From positions 1 to 39,425 of the forward strand of contig CACOAO010000016.1 of the NCBI GenBank assembly GCA_902625215.1: a stretch of DNA of 39,425 bases, in the 5' to 3' direction. A program made the position numbers and the translations under genes. This DNA is from an uncultured SAR116 cluster alpha proteobacterium. Lineage in GTDB: Bacteria; Pseudomonadota; Alphaproteobacteria; Puniceispirillales; Marisalimonadaceae. The notes beneath the pieces were generated by a model. The model searched no databases. It was not told the origin of the DNA and saw only the letters and a program-made list of their open reading frames with translations. Position 1 is the stretch's first letter, and every line of letters begins with the position of its first letter. Shown here piece by piece: positions 13,762 through 25,253 of the stretch.

Positions 13762-15693
13762 TTAAACTTTAAAAATATATTTAAACACATCTCTTGCTAT
13801 TGGTGCAGCAACAGATGAGCCACTTCCTCCATGTTCAACAACTATACTTATAGCATATTTAGGCTTTAACACAGGTGCATATCCTACAAACAATGCATGG
13901 TCTCTTTTTTTCCAAGGTCTATCCTCATTCTTAATTAAACCCTTTTCTCTTTCTGCTTCAGATATTCTTACAACTTGGACTGTTCCAGTTTTACCAGCCA
14001 TTTCTATTTCCTTTGAACCTATTTGATAATTTCTAGCAGTTCCATTATTTCCATTAACAACACGTTCCATAGACTTCATTATAAAATTTAAATGTTGAGG
14101 GTTTATTTTTAAGGGTTTAAATCTACTATTATTTTTATTTAACATTAAAGTAGGTGTTACAGAGAATTTACCATTAGCTATTCTAGAAATCATAGTGACT
14201 AACTGAAGAGGTGTCGTAAGAAGATATCCTTGACCTATAGAAGCATTTAATGTTTCACCCAATGACCATTGCAAACCATCACGTTTAAGCTTCCATTCCT
14301 TATTTGGAACAACACCTTTGGACTTGTTATCAATCTCTATATCATAATATTGTCCAAGTCCAAGTTTTTTCATCATTATAGCAATTTTATCAATTCCAAT
14401 TTTCAAACCTAATTCATAAAAATATACGTCACATGATTGCTCAATTGCTTCAATCAAATTTAATTTTCCATGACCGTCCTTAGCCCAACAATGAAAAGTA
14501 CTGGAGCCTAATTCTTTTGATCCATTACAGTAGAACTTTGTATCATAATTAATTATGCCACTTTCCAAAGCTGCCAATGCAACAGCCATTTTAATTGTTG
14601 ATCCTGGAGGATAAACGCCAGACATACTTCTGTTTAGAAGAGGTGCTCTAGAATTATTTTTAAGATTATTCCAAACCTCTATTTCTAAATCATCTGAAAA
14701 AATATTTGGGTCATATCCTGGAGAGGATACTGAGCATAAAATTTCCCCATTTTCAATATCCATTACTATAAGTGAACCCGATTGTGGGTCAACTATTCTA
14801 TTTTTTTTGTCTTTATAGATATAATCTTTATTTACATAATTAATATTATATGCCCTTTCAATCTGTTTCTTTATATTTTTATCTTGTCTAGAAACTAAAG
14901 TATTATTTCCTCTTTCAAATCTTTCAATTGCAAAAGCTTGAAGTCCCATATCTAATGATATTTGTATATCATTGCCTGAAATGGTGTTTTCGTAAATTTG
15001 TGATGCTATTATGTGACCTTTTGAGGTTACTTCATTTCTTTTTCGACCAAACTTTCCTCTTAGGTCTGTATCAAAAGATTTTTCCAAACCTGTCTTTCCA
15101 ACCTCAAGTAAAGAAGTATTAAAGTTGATTTTACTTGGGCTATCTTTGTTAGAGTATGGACCAATATATCCGGTAATATGACCAGCAAATATTCCTTGCG
15201 GATAGACTCTCTTTTTTGTCATCGAAAAAATAATTTCTGGAAATTCAATACTTCTAATAGCTAATTTTGAAACATCTTTTTGAGATAAATTTTTTGTTAT
15301 TAAAATATCTTTTGGTAGACCTTTTGAATTAGATTTTATTTCATTATAAAATTTAATTAAGTCTTTTTGGTTAATATTAATAACATTTAAAATTTTATTA
15401 ACTACATTATCTACATCTATATCCTTATTCCATTTAAGAACTAAAGAAAACCCATCCATATTTCCTGCAAGCAAACGCATTTTACGATCTAGTATCCTAC
15501 CTCTTTCTGGAGCTACCATATGAAAATTAAATTGATTATCATCAGAAAGTTTTTCATACTTTCTATTCTCAATCATTTGTAAATCAAAGAATCTCCAACC
15601 TATTGCTCCAACGACAAAACTCTTGAAAATAGATAACAAAAAAAATCTTTTTGATATTGTTTTTTCTAGGTTTTTTTGACTTTTATTTTTCAT
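13762..15693 (-). CDS. mrdA: Penicillin-binding protein 2 (elongation transpeptidase)
   Basis: Class B transpeptidase of the rod complex, anchored by one N-terminal membrane segment (about 17-36) with the domain outside. The N-terminal PBP-dimer domain has the PERGRILDR motif (62-70). The catalytic motifs are S365-T-I-K368 in YPPGSTIK, S420-C-D422 in the EQSCDVYFYELG segment, and K568-T-G in MAGKTGTVQ. The 643 residues are normal. About 40 residues (near 262-302, rich in Lys, Asn and Tyr) are inserted between the helix after the linker region and the transpeptidase domain start PQSGSLIVMD; related proteins usually join here with a short turn. Sits 3 nt after mreD and precedes rodA. Confidence 0.95.
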   Translation of the reverse strand: MKNKSQKNLEKTISKRFFLLSIFKSFVVGAIGWRFFDLQMIENRKYEKLSDDNQFNFHMVAPERGRILDRKMRLLAGNMDGFSLVLKWNKDIDVDNVVNKILNVININQKDLIKFYNEIKSNSKGLPKDILITKNLSQKDVSKLAIRSIEFPEIIFSMTKKRVYPQGIFAGHITGYIGPYSNKDSPSKINFNTSLLEVGKTGLEKSFDTDLRGKFGRKRNEVTSKGHIIASQIYENTISGNDIQISLDMGLQAFAIERFERGNNTLVSRQDKNIKKQIERAYNINYVNKDYIYKDKKNRIVDPQSGSLIVMDIENGEILCSVSSPGYDPNIFSDDLEIEVWNNLKNNSRAPLLNRSMSGVYPPGSTIKMAVALAALESGIINYDTKFYCNGSKELGSSTFHCWAKDGHGKLNLIEAIEQSCDVYFYELGLKIGIDKIAIMMKKLGLGQYYDIEIDNKSKGVVPNKEWKLKRDGLQWSLGETLNASIGQGYLLTTPLQLVTMISRIANGKFSVTPTLMLNKNNSRFKPLKINPQHLNFIMKSMERVVNGNNGTARNYQIGSKEIEMAGKTGTVQVVRISEAEREKGLIKNEDRPWKKRDHALFVGYAPVLKPKYAISIVVEHGGSGSSVAAPIARDVFKYIFKV

Positions 15694-15696
15694 TTA

Positions 15697-16218
15697 CTAA
15701 CTCTTTATTAATCGAGTTACAAAACTAAAAATATTAATACCAAAATTAATAATAGGAAAAAGTATCAATGTAACACCTACGTGAAAGAATACAGGGCTTA
15801 ATTGAGGTACTGATAAATTTATTATCAAATTTAACAAAAATATTATACTAAATACAAAAATGAAAATTATAGTAAAATATATCCATTCTTCTTGATGTTT
15901 TTTATTAACTCTATCCAACAATATACTTTCTATGAAATATTTTAATAAAAGAAGAAAGATTGAAGTAATTCCAAGATTATTTCCAATCATTATGTCATGT
16001 AAAAAGCCTGATAAAAATAGAATAATATTAGATGGACTAATATTTAATCTAACAATGCACAAATATATTATTATTGAAATTAAACTTGGAGTTGCTGTTT
16101 TAAACATTGAGAAAAGACCCAAAGATGTTTGAAAATTCATTATTAAAAATAAAAAAACAAACATAAACATGCTTTTTGAAAATTTATAAACATAGTAAAG
16201 TTTATTATTTTTTATCAA
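15697..16218 (-). CDS. mreD: Rod-shape determining protein MreD
   Basis: Small integral membrane protein of the elongasome, with about five hydrophobic segments over 173 residues (for example LFLIMNFQTSLGLF, IIIYLCIVRLNI, NIILFLSGFLHDIMIG and FTIIFIFVFSIIFLLNLII). The FLSGFLHDIMIGNNLGITS stretch matches the conserved G-x-x-x-D-x-x-x-G-x-x-x-G of MreD. Sequence is otherwise poorly conserved, so the assignment rests on this motif and the position between mreC and mrdA. The start is TTG at 16216-16218, overlapping the mreC stop by 4 nt; ATG at 16168-16170 is an alternative that would shorten the N-terminus before the first membrane segment. Confidence 0.88.
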   Translation of the reverse strand: MIKNNKLYYVYKFSKSMFMFVFLFLIMNFQTSLGLFSMFKTATPSLISIIIYLCIVRLNISPSNIILFLSGFLHDIMIGNNLGITSIFLLLLKYFIESILLDRVNKKHQEEWIYFTIIFIFVFSIIFLLNLIINLSVPQLSPVFFHVGVTLILFPIINFGINIFSFVTRLIKS

Positions 16219-17150
16219 TCTTCAACACTTTCAATTTTTCTTTTTCCACTCAAATTTAAACCTTTTAAATTAATAGTCGATTCAGGTTTTTGTAAGGGAG
16301 CAAAACCTTGAAAATTTTTTGAAGCAAAAGCTTGGGAATTTTTGTTAGTAATTATAGATACATAAGTAAGCCTATGAAAATCAACAGTTGGTTTTACATA
16401 GTATTTACCAGAAAAACTTTTTACAATTTTACCTACGTTTATACCTGAAGGTAACCTTTCTCCATGTCCAGATGTTTGAACAGCTTCTCCTTCTATGGGC
16501 TCAGCTTTTGATGATAAAAATTTTATTTTTAGTAGTTTACCACTTTGTCCCTGAACAACTGCAGGCCAGTTACTGTTAGTTAAATATACAGGTATCATTG
16601 AATTGATATCTATCAATAACAAGATTCTGCTAGTCTTTAAACTAACATTAACTACATATCCTACTAACCCAAGAGAAGATATAGCTGGTTGACCAACTTT
16701 TATACCATAATCTTCACCAGCATTGATTAAGACAGTATTCGCAAAAACACCACCAGGGGCTGTAATAGCCCGTCCAGTAATAATTTTATTTTTTCTTTCA
16801 GGCAAAACTTTAAGTAGTTGTCTTAGTTCTAATAATTCCAGCTCTTGACTAGATGTTTTACTGTTAATAACTCTTAGTTTTCTTACTTCACTTTTTAATC
16901 TTATGTTCTCTTCTCTAAGAGAACCAGCAGATTTAACATCTTCAAATACTCCTGCTATTTCTTTAACTGGTTTATTTAGGGCAAATGTTATAGGCGCTAA
17001 AAAATCAGAGAGGAAGCCCTTAATATTTCTTATAGCTATAAGGTCTAACTTACCTAAAAAAACTAATGTAAGACATAAAACCACTAGTATAAAATTAAAA
17101 TTTTTACCACCTTTAAATGATTTTAATCTTGACGGCTTGCTTGAAACCAT
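16215..17150 (-). CDS. mreC: Rod-shape determining protein MreC
   Basis: Bitopic periplasmic scaffold that activates PBP2-RodA. A basic N-terminal cytoplasmic tail (to about residue 18) is followed by one membrane segment (FILVVLCLTLVFLGKLDLI) and a coiled coil (about 70-115, with SLREENIRLKSEVRKLR). Two beta-barrel domains follow, with ITGRAITAPGGVFANTVLIN, GIKVGQPAISSLGLVGYVV and TSGHGERLPSGINVGKI. The 311 residues are within the family range, and the C-terminal 35 residues are an added basic tail. It starts 34 nt after mreB and overlaps mreD, in the usual mreBCD order. Confidence 0.95.
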   Translation of the reverse strand: MVSSKPSRLKSFKGGKNFNFILVVLCLTLVFLGKLDLIAIRNIKGFLSDFLAPITFALNKPVKEIAGVFEDVKSAGSLREENIRLKSEVRKLRVINSKTSSQELELLELRQLLKVLPERKNKIITGRAITAPGGVFANTVLINAGEDYGIKVGQPAISSLGLVGYVVNVSLKTSRILLLIDINSMIPVYLTNSNWPAVVQGQSGKLLKIKFLSSKAEPIEGEAVQTSGHGERLPSGINVGKIVKSFSGKYYVKPTVDFHRLTYVSIITNKNSQAFASKNFQGFAPLQKPESTINLKGLNLSGKRKIESVED

Positions 17151-17184
17151 CTTTACTCACTCATTGTTATTTTTTTGTTCTTTA

Positions 17185-18222
<1,038 letters not shown>

Positions 18223-18316
18223 TTAATTTCCCTTCTGTAAGGTTTATAGTTCAATAATATAATTAAACCTTTGAATTATATTGAAACTGATAACTTAAAT
18301 CAAAGAATTAATCATA

Positions 18317-19363
<1,047 letters not shown>

Positions 19364-19407
19364 TTATTGTGATCTTAAAATCAGATACGATCTTATTAAC
19401 AGGAATA

Positions 19408-19959
19408 TTAAATTTGATCTAGTAGTTTTGTTTCTGTTTTATGACCTCTTGAAATAGCAGACACCCCTGTCCTAGATATTTCAGTATCCCCTAGTGAACG
19501 CATTAAATCGATAAAAGCATCTAATTTACTAGGCTTCCCAGTAAGTTCAAAAACAAAACTTGTTAATGTAACATCAAGTGTTCTTGCTCGAAAAGTTTCT
19601 GCAATTCTTAATGCTTCGACCCTATTAGCACCTTTAACAACAAGCTTAACTAATGCAAGCTCACTTTTTATAAATGGTCCCTCTAAAGTCAAATCTCTTA
19701 CTATATGTACTGGAACTATTCTCAACAATTGGGATTTTATTTGTTCAATAGTCATTGAAGTTCCTCTAGTAACAAGAGATATCCTTGATAAACTTCTTAA
19801 TTTATCTATTTCGGTAACAGTTAAACTTTCAATGTTATAACCTCTTCCAGAAAAAAGACCAATTACTCTAGCTAATGTGCCAGGTTGATTATCAACTACT
19901 AAAGAGAGAGTTCTCGAAGTTTCAACTTCTTCAACTTCATTTTTTTGATAAACAGACAT
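19408..19959 (-). CDS. ilvH: Acetolactate synthase regulatory subunit
   Basis: Small ACT-domain subunit that activates IlvB and gives it feedback inhibition by valine. The 183 residues contain an N-terminal ACT domain beginning TLSLVVDNQPGTLARVIGLF, then SGRGYNIESLTV, the typical valine-site region, and a second ACT-like half with LALVKLVVKGANRVEAL and the conserved FELTGKPSKLDAFIDL. It begins 11 nt after ilvB, so the two subunits are co-transcribed and likely coupled. Also named ilvN in some alphaproteobacteria. Confidence 0.96.
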   Translation of the reverse strand: MSVYQKNEVEEVETSRTLSLVVDNQPGTLARVIGLFSGRGYNIESLTVTEIDKLRSLSRISLVTRGTSMTIEQIKSQLLRIVPVHIVRDLTLEGPFIKSELALVKLVVKGANRVEALRIAETFRARTLDVTLTSFVFELTGKPSKLDAFIDLMRSLGDTEISRTGVSAISRGHKTETKLLDQI

Positions 19960-19970
19960 TTTAGCTAACC

Positions 19971-21731
19971 CTAAACTAATGCAAGACCTTCACTAGAGGT
20001 ATCTTTATGATTGTCGTGAGAACTTAAAATCATCTCATTATGTGCGGCACCTGATGGTATCATAGGAAAACAATTTTCCTCTTTTTCTACTCTAATGTCT
20101 GCAATCACTGGACCTTTAATGTTTATCATATCATCAATAGTAGTGTCTAAATTATTTACATTATCCACTCTCAATCCAGAAATACCAAAAGATTCAGCAA
20201 GTTTTACAAAGTCTGGTAATGATGAGGTATAGCTTTCGCTATATCTTGACCCATGATTTAACTCTTGCCATTGTCTAACCATACCCATCCACTCATTATT
20301 TAAAATAAAAATTTTTACTGGCAATTTATATTGAACTATTGTCGAAAGTTCTTGCATATTCATTAAAAAGGAAGCTTCTCCTGAAATATCAATTACTAAT
20401 GATTTTGGATGAGCAATCTGCACCCCTACTGATGATGGAAGCCCATACCCCATCGTACCTAAGCCACCAGAAGTCATCCAGTGATTCGGTTTAGAAAATC
20501 CAAAATATTGTGCAGCCCACATTTGATGTTGCCCTACCTCTGTTGTTATGTAGGTATCAAAACTTTTAGTTTTCTCATATAAGGACTTGATCGCTTGTTG
20601 TGGTTTTATATTTTGTCCAATTTGTTTGAAACCTAATGAATCTTTATCTTTCCATTCATTGATTTGAGACCACCATTTTGTTTTTGTTTTCATAGATTTT
20701 TGATTATGAAGTTTTTTTACTTCTTGAACTAACGCTGATAATATATTTTTACAATCACCCACAATACCGTAATCAACATGTACAACTTTATTAATAGATG
20801 ATTTATCCACATCAATATGAACTTTTTTGGAATTGGGGGCAAAAGCATTTAACCTTCCTGTAACCCTATCATCGAAGCGTGCTCCGACATTAAGCATAAC
20901 GTCACAATTATGCATAGCTAAATTTGCTTCATATGTTCCGTGCATACCTAACATGCCCAAAAATCTTTTATTTGAATTTGGGACGCAACCCAAACCCATA
21001 AGAGTAAGTGTAACTGGACAGTCTAGAATGTTTACTAATTCTGTAAGAAGTTTAGAAGCTTCCGGTCCTGAATTTACTACACCTCCACCACCATAAATTA
21101 TTGGACGTTCTGCCTCCAATAGTAATCTTGCAACCTTATTAATCAAATTCTGATCTACATAAGAGGAAATATTTTTATTTATATTATTTATTTTATTTTT
21201 TTTATTTTCGTACTTTACATTTGAGAGTTGTATATCTTTTGGCAGATCAATAAGAACTGGGCCAGGCCTTCCTGAAGAAGCTATTTCAAAAGATTTATGT
21301 ATAATTTCACATAATTTGTTAGGATCTTTTACTAAGTAATTATGTTTTGTACATGGTCTCGAAATACCGGTAGTATCGGCTTCTTGGAAAGCATCGGTTC
21401 CAATTAAGTGGGTAGGCACTTGTCCACTTAGACAAATTATTGGTATAGAGTCCATCAATGCGTCTGTTAATCCAGTAATTGCATTAGTTGCACCTGGACC
21501 AGATGTGACTAAAACACACCCTACTTTGCCTGTTGATCTAGCATATCCTTCAGCAGCATGTACTGCGGCTTGCTCATGCCTAACTAATATATGTTTAATT
21601 TTTTTATTTTCGAATAGAGCATCATATAATGGTAATACTGCACCACCAGGATATCCAAATATTACCTCAACATGGTTTTCCACAAGAGCTTTGATTACAG
21701 CCTCTGCTCCACTGATATAATCAACTTTCAT
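19971..21731 (-). CDS. ilvB: Acetolactate synthase catalytic subunit
   Basis: Thiamine-diphosphate enzyme condensing two pyruvates, or pyruvate with 2-oxobutyrate. The start ATG at 21729-21731 (MKVDYISGAEAV) is preferred to an in-frame TTG 42 nt upstream because family members begin here, giving 586 residues. Landmarks: FGYPGGAVLPLYD, catalytic Glu at about 53 in VRHEQAAVHAAEGYA, GPGATNAITG, the FAD-related central domain NVGARFDDRVTGR, and the C-terminal ThDP site ISGEASFLMNMQEL with ILNNEWMGMVRQWQ. The usual Gly-Asp-Gly metal motif reads GEA here (about 451-453). Downstream of miaA, upstream of ilvH. Confidence 0.97.
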   Translation of the reverse strand: MKVDYISGAEAVIKALVENHVEVIFGYPGGAVLPLYDALFENKKIKHILVRHEQAAVHAAEGYARSTGKVGCVLVTSGPGATNAITGLTDALMDSIPIICLSGQVPTHLIGTDAFQEADTTGISRPCTKHNYLVKDPNKLCEIIHKSFEIASSGRPGPVLIDLPKDIQLSNVKYENKKNKINNINKNISSYVDQNLINKVARLLLEAERPIIYGGGGVVNSGPEASKLLTELVNILDCPVTLTLMGLGCVPNSNKRFLGMLGMHGTYEANLAMHNCDVMLNVGARFDDRVTGRLNAFAPNSKKVHIDVDKSSINKVVHVDYGIVGDCKNILSALVQEVKKLHNQKSMKTKTKWWSQINEWKDKDSLGFKQIGQNIKPQQAIKSLYEKTKSFDTYITTEVGQHQMWAAQYFGFSKPNHWMTSGGLGTMGYGLPSSVGVQIAHPKSLVIDISGEASFLMNMQELSTIVQYKLPVKIFILNNEWMGMVRQWQELNHGSRYSESYTSSLPDFVKLAESFGISGLRVDNVNNLDTTIDDMINIKGPVIADIRVEKEENCFPMIPSGAAHNEMILSSHDNHKDTSSEGLALV

Positions 21732-21832
21732 TTTATTAATACTTTCAATCAGAAAATCATTAGTTACCAACAATTTTTGTAATCGTCAACTTTATAATAT
21801 AAAATTATAAATATTAATCTTTTTAAGAAATT

Positions 21833-22759
21833 TTATTTCATATTAATGATTTTATATGGAATATAATTATAATTAAACCATGTAATTTGTCTTTTAACAT
21901 ACCTTCGCGTATCTCTCTTACTTAATCTAATCGCCTCCTCAAAAGAGATTTTTTTATCCAAATAATTTAACAACCATCTTACCCCGAGACTTTTTGCGAT
22001 TGGTAGTGATCTATTGATATTAGAATCATGTAATTTTTTTACCTCCTCAATGGCGCCTGCTTTAATCATATTATCAAACCTTAATTCGCATCGTTCATAA
22101 ATTGACTTTCTTTCTAAATCAATTAAAAAATTATAAATATTTCTCTTAATTGCACCTTTCCTTGTCTGTTTATGCCAATATGTCATATTTTTATTAGTTT
22201 GAAGAAAAACAGCATATGACCTTAATAACCTATGTTTGTCTTGATTTTTACCAACATATTTAGGGTCGATATTGAAGTTTGTTTTTTTAAACCTATCTAT
22301 ACCAATGTTTTTTAACTTTATTAAACTCTTATTTTTATTTTCTTTCGTAAGTATTGGGATTGGAGCCAAACCATTAATTGCTGCATTGAGATACAAACCT
22401 GAACCACCAACTAATATGGCTATTTTTTTGGTTTTCTCAATATCTTTTAAAACTATATTTAATCGATTCAACCAATCAGCAACTGAATAATTGATATTAG
22501 ATTTAACATATCCATACAAGAAATGTGGTACTTGATTTAAATCTACTTTTGATGGTCTTGCAGATAATAATTCTAAATCTTTATATACCTGGACAGAATC
22601 AGCATTTATTAACACACCATTAATTAATTTAGCTAATTTTATTGCTAAGCTAGATTTGCCAACGCAAGTGGGCCCTGCGATTATAATTAAATCATTCTTA
22701 TAATGATAATCATTTTTGATTATATCAAAATATGTTTTAAGTTTTAATACACTAGACAT
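21833..22759 (-). CDS. miaA: tRNA dimethylallyltransferase
   Basis: Adds a dimethylallyl group to A37 of tRNAs reading UNN codons. The P-loop GPTCVGKS is at residues 29-36 after an unusually long, non-conserved N-terminal extension of about 20 residues. Following motifs are INADSVQVYKDLELLSARPS (the Asp acting as general base and the conserved substrate Gln), the PHFLYGY segment, VGGSGLYLNAAINGL and SLGVRWLLNYLDK, then KRDTRRYVKRQITWF, the hallmark C-terminal element. The 308 residues are normal. It is divergent from serB with 29 nt between starts, and is followed by ilvB about 100 nt downstream. Confidence 0.95.
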   Translation of the reverse strand: MSSVLKLKTYFDIIKNDYHYKNDLIIIAGPTCVGKSSLAIKLAKLINGVLINADSVQVYKDLELLSARPSKVDLNQVPHFLYGYVKSNINYSVADWLNRLNIVLKDIEKTKKIAILVGGSGLYLNAAINGLAPIPILTKENKNKSLIKLKNIGIDRFKKTNFNIDPKYVGKNQDKHRLLRSYAVFLQTNKNMTYWHKQTRKGAIKRNIYNFLIDLERKSIYERCELRFDNMIKAGAIEEVKKLHDSNINRSLPIAKSLGVRWLLNYLDKKISFEEAIRLSKRDTRRYVKRQITWFNYNYIPYKIINMK

Positions 22760-22788
22760 ATTTAATACTATAATATATTTAAAATTTC

Positions 22789-23703
22789 ATGAAAGACTAC
22801 TTATTAATTTCTAATACTAAAGATAACAAACTCAAAGGAAAACTCCTTGATTTAATATCATTCAAAATAGAAAAAAGTATAGATGAAAGTATTTTTTATA
22901 AAGAATTGAGTCCAGGGAAAGCCTACGAGTGGGAATTAACCCCCAAACGATGTAATAAAAAACTTAAAAATTTAACATCTCACTTAAAAAAAAATTATAA
23001 TCTAGATTGTAATTTTATAAAATCAACTGCAAGAAGAAGGAAAAAGTTACTTATAGCTGATATGGATAGTACTATTATTAAGGAAGAAAGTTTAGATGAA
23101 CTTGCAAAACTAATAGGAAAGGAAAAGGAGGTTAGTTTTATTACAAATGAAGCTATGAATGGAAGAATAGAATTCAAAGAGGCTCTTATAAAAAGAGTTG
23201 CATTATTAAAAGGAAGTTCTAGCAGCATTTTAGAAACTTTAAAAAATAGTATTAACATAAATAATGGAGCGAAAGAACTGATTAAAACAATGAATATGAA
23301 TGGATCAGTAACTGTTCTTGTCTCTGGAGGTTTTACTTTTTTAACTGAGTATTTAAAAGAAATATTGGGGTTTAAATATACTCATGCTAATTCTATTCAA
23401 ATTATTCAAACAGAATTTCTAAAAAGTGAGATAACTGGAAAAATTGAAGGTCCGATTTTAGATAAAGAGGCTAAACTTGAATTCTTAAAAAAATATATAA
23501 AAAAATATAAGCTTGATAATGACGATACAATATGTGTTGGGGACGGAGCAAATGATATTGAAATGATAAATTATGCTGGATTAGGGGTGGCTTATAAAGG
23601 AAAAGCTACTTTAAATAAAATCGCTGACGTACACTTTAATAACACAAATTTGTTAGGATTGTTATACGCCCAAGGTTACGCAGACAAAGATATAATAAAA
23701 TAA
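22789..23703 (+). CDS. serB: Phosphoserine phosphatase
   Basis: HAD-superfamily phosphatase that performs the last step of L-serine synthesis. The nucleophile motif is D91-M-D93-S-T95 in LLIADMDSTIIKEESLDEL. Motif II is VLVSGGFTFLTEYL, and motifs III and IV are in the KLEFLKKYIKKYK region and GDGANDIEMINYAG. The first 85 residues correspond to the non-catalytic N-terminal region of proteobacterial SerB. Sits between divergent miaA and convergent degP, whose stop lies only 5 nt away, so no intervening terminator is apparent. Confidence 0.95.
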   Translation: MKDYLLISNTKDNKLKGKLLDLISFKIEKSIDESIFYKELSPGKAYEWELTPKRCNKKLKNLTSHLKKNYNLDCNFIKSTARRRKKLLIADMDSTIIKEESLDELAKLIGKEKEVSFITNEAMNGRIEFKEALIKRVALLKGSSSSILETLKNSININNGAKELIKTMNMNGSVTVLVSGGFTFLTEYLKEILGFKYTHANSIQIIQTEFLKSEITGKIEGPILDKEAKLEFLKKYIKKYKLDNDDTICVGDGANDIEMINYAGLGVAYKGKATLNKIADVHFNNTNLLGLLYAQGYADKDIIK

Positions 23704-23708
23704 AAAAT

Positions 23709-25151
23709 TTATTTTAGCTCTAATGCAATAAATCTAGTACCATCCTCTACCTTAACTAAAAGTAATAAAGCTTTCCTTTTTTGCTTAATAGCATTTTTAA
23801 TCGCTTCATCAATAATATCTAGGGAATTAACTTCTATTTGACCAACTCTTAGAATAACCATGCCTGGATTTAATCCGGCTTGTTGAGCTGCGCTATTATT
23901 AATAATTGAAGTTATGACTACTCCAAAATCAACATTATTTAGTTTAAACTTTCTTTTGTTTTCCTTAGAAAGTTCTTCTGCTGTAAATCCTAATTTGTCA
24001 TATTTTTTCAATTTTACATTTTTCTTTGAAGTTTTACCAATTAAATTATCTTTTTCTGCTAACTCAAGCTCACCCAATGTTACATTCAAAGTGATATTTT
24101 TACCATTTCTTAAAATTACTAGTGGAACAGATTTACCGACAGGAGTGCCGGCAACAACTTTAGGAAGCTCTTTCATATTTTTGATTTCAATATCATTAAA
24201 TTTTAGTATAACGTCACCAGTTTTGACGCCAGCTTTTTCAGCGGGACCTCCCTCAGTTGCAGATGAGACTAGTGCACCTCTGGCGGTTTTCATGCCTAAA
24301 CTATCTGCAATTTCATTAGAAATTTCTTGTATAAGAACACCAAGCCAACCTCTTTTTGTTCTGCCATATTGCTTTAATTGATCTGTAACCTGTTTAGCTA
24401 AATTTGATGAAACAGCAAAACCTATACCAACAGATCCTCCAGATTGAGAAAAGATGGCCGTATTAATTCCAACAACATTACCTTTCATATCAAATAAAGG
24501 ACCTCCTGAATTACCTCTATTAATAGATGCATCTGTTTGTATATAATCATCATATGAGCCAGACAAATTTCTTCCTCTGGCAGATACAATGCCAGCAGTA
24601 ACTGTTCCACCAAAACCGAAAGGATTTCCAATTGCCATAACCCAATCCCCAACTCTAAGGTTATCAGAATCTCCAAATTGTACGGCTTTAAGTTTTGTTT
24701 TTTTGGGATCAATTTTTAAAAGAGCAACATCAGTTTTAGGATCTTTACCCACTACTTTGGCCTCGAAAGATGTATCATCAAATAATATAACCATTATTTT
24801 TTCAGCATTATCAATAACGTGGTTGTTAGTAATAATGTAACCTGCTTTGTCAATGATAAAACCTGAACCTAGTGATTGGGCTTTTCTTTTTTTATTTCCA
24901 GGATTGTCAAATTGTTTAAAAAAATCTTCAAAAGGGGAGCCAGGTGGGAAAGATGGCATTTCTCTTGATTTTTGCTCAATAACCGTAGTTGTTGATATAT
25001 TAACTACAGAAGGACTTAATTGTTCAGCTAGATCGGCAAAACTTTCTGGGGCAGATTTTGCGTTAGCAACATTAATTACAAACAAGAAAAAATATAAACT
25101 TGTAATTACGAAATATTTATAAACATTTTTAAATTTAAGTTTGTTAGACAT
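23709..25151 (-). CDS. degP: DegP/HtrA-family periplasmic serine protease
   Basis: Periplasmic protease and chaperone of envelope quality control. A signal peptide (hydrophobic 14-28, cleavage after ANA at about 31) precedes the trypsin-like domain with the triad His111 (TNNHVID), Asp141 (KTDVALLKID) and Ser215 (NRGNSGGPLF). Two PDZ domains follow (about 260-355 and 378-478), with GWLGVLIQEIS and ARGALVSS opening the first. The 480 residues are normal for alphaproteobacterial Do proteases. Downstream of hflC by 102 nt. A possible promoter, CTTAAA and CATAAT separated by 17 nt (25176-25204, minus strand), lies in that gap. Confidence 0.95.
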   Translation of the reverse strand: MSNKLKFKNVYKYFVITSLYFFLFVINVANAKSAPESFADLAEQLSPSVVNISTTTVIEQKSREMPSFPPGSPFEDFFKQFDNPGNKKRKAQSLGSGFIIDKAGYIITNNHVIDNAEKIMVILFDDTSFEAKVVGKDPKTDVALLKIDPKKTKLKAVQFGDSDNLRVGDWVMAIGNPFGFGGTVTAGIVSARGRNLSGSYDDYIQTDASINRGNSGGPLFDMKGNVVGINTAIFSQSGGSVGIGFAVSSNLAKQVTDQLKQYGRTKRGWLGVLIQEISNEIADSLGMKTARGALVSSATEGGPAEKAGVKTGDVILKFNDIEIKNMKELPKVVAGTPVGKSVPLVILRNGKNITLNVTLGELELAEKDNLIGKTSKKNVKLKKYDKLGFTAEELSKENKRKFKLNNVDFGVVITSIINNSAAQQAGLNPGMVILRVGQIEVNSLDIIDEAIKNAIKQKRKALLLLVKVEDGTRFIALELK

Positions 25152-25253
25152 TTACCCACCATAAGATTATTTTTAATTATGCATTTAAAAGTGGCCCTTT
25201 TAAGGCTAAATTAAGCAATAGTAATATTCATTTTATAGATAAGACAAAATTAT

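Noticed and set aside
23914-24381. A 155-codon rightward frame inside degP
   Set aside because: It is antisense to the PDZ region of an intact degP gene, with low-complexity Ser/Phe-rich content typical of shadow frames.
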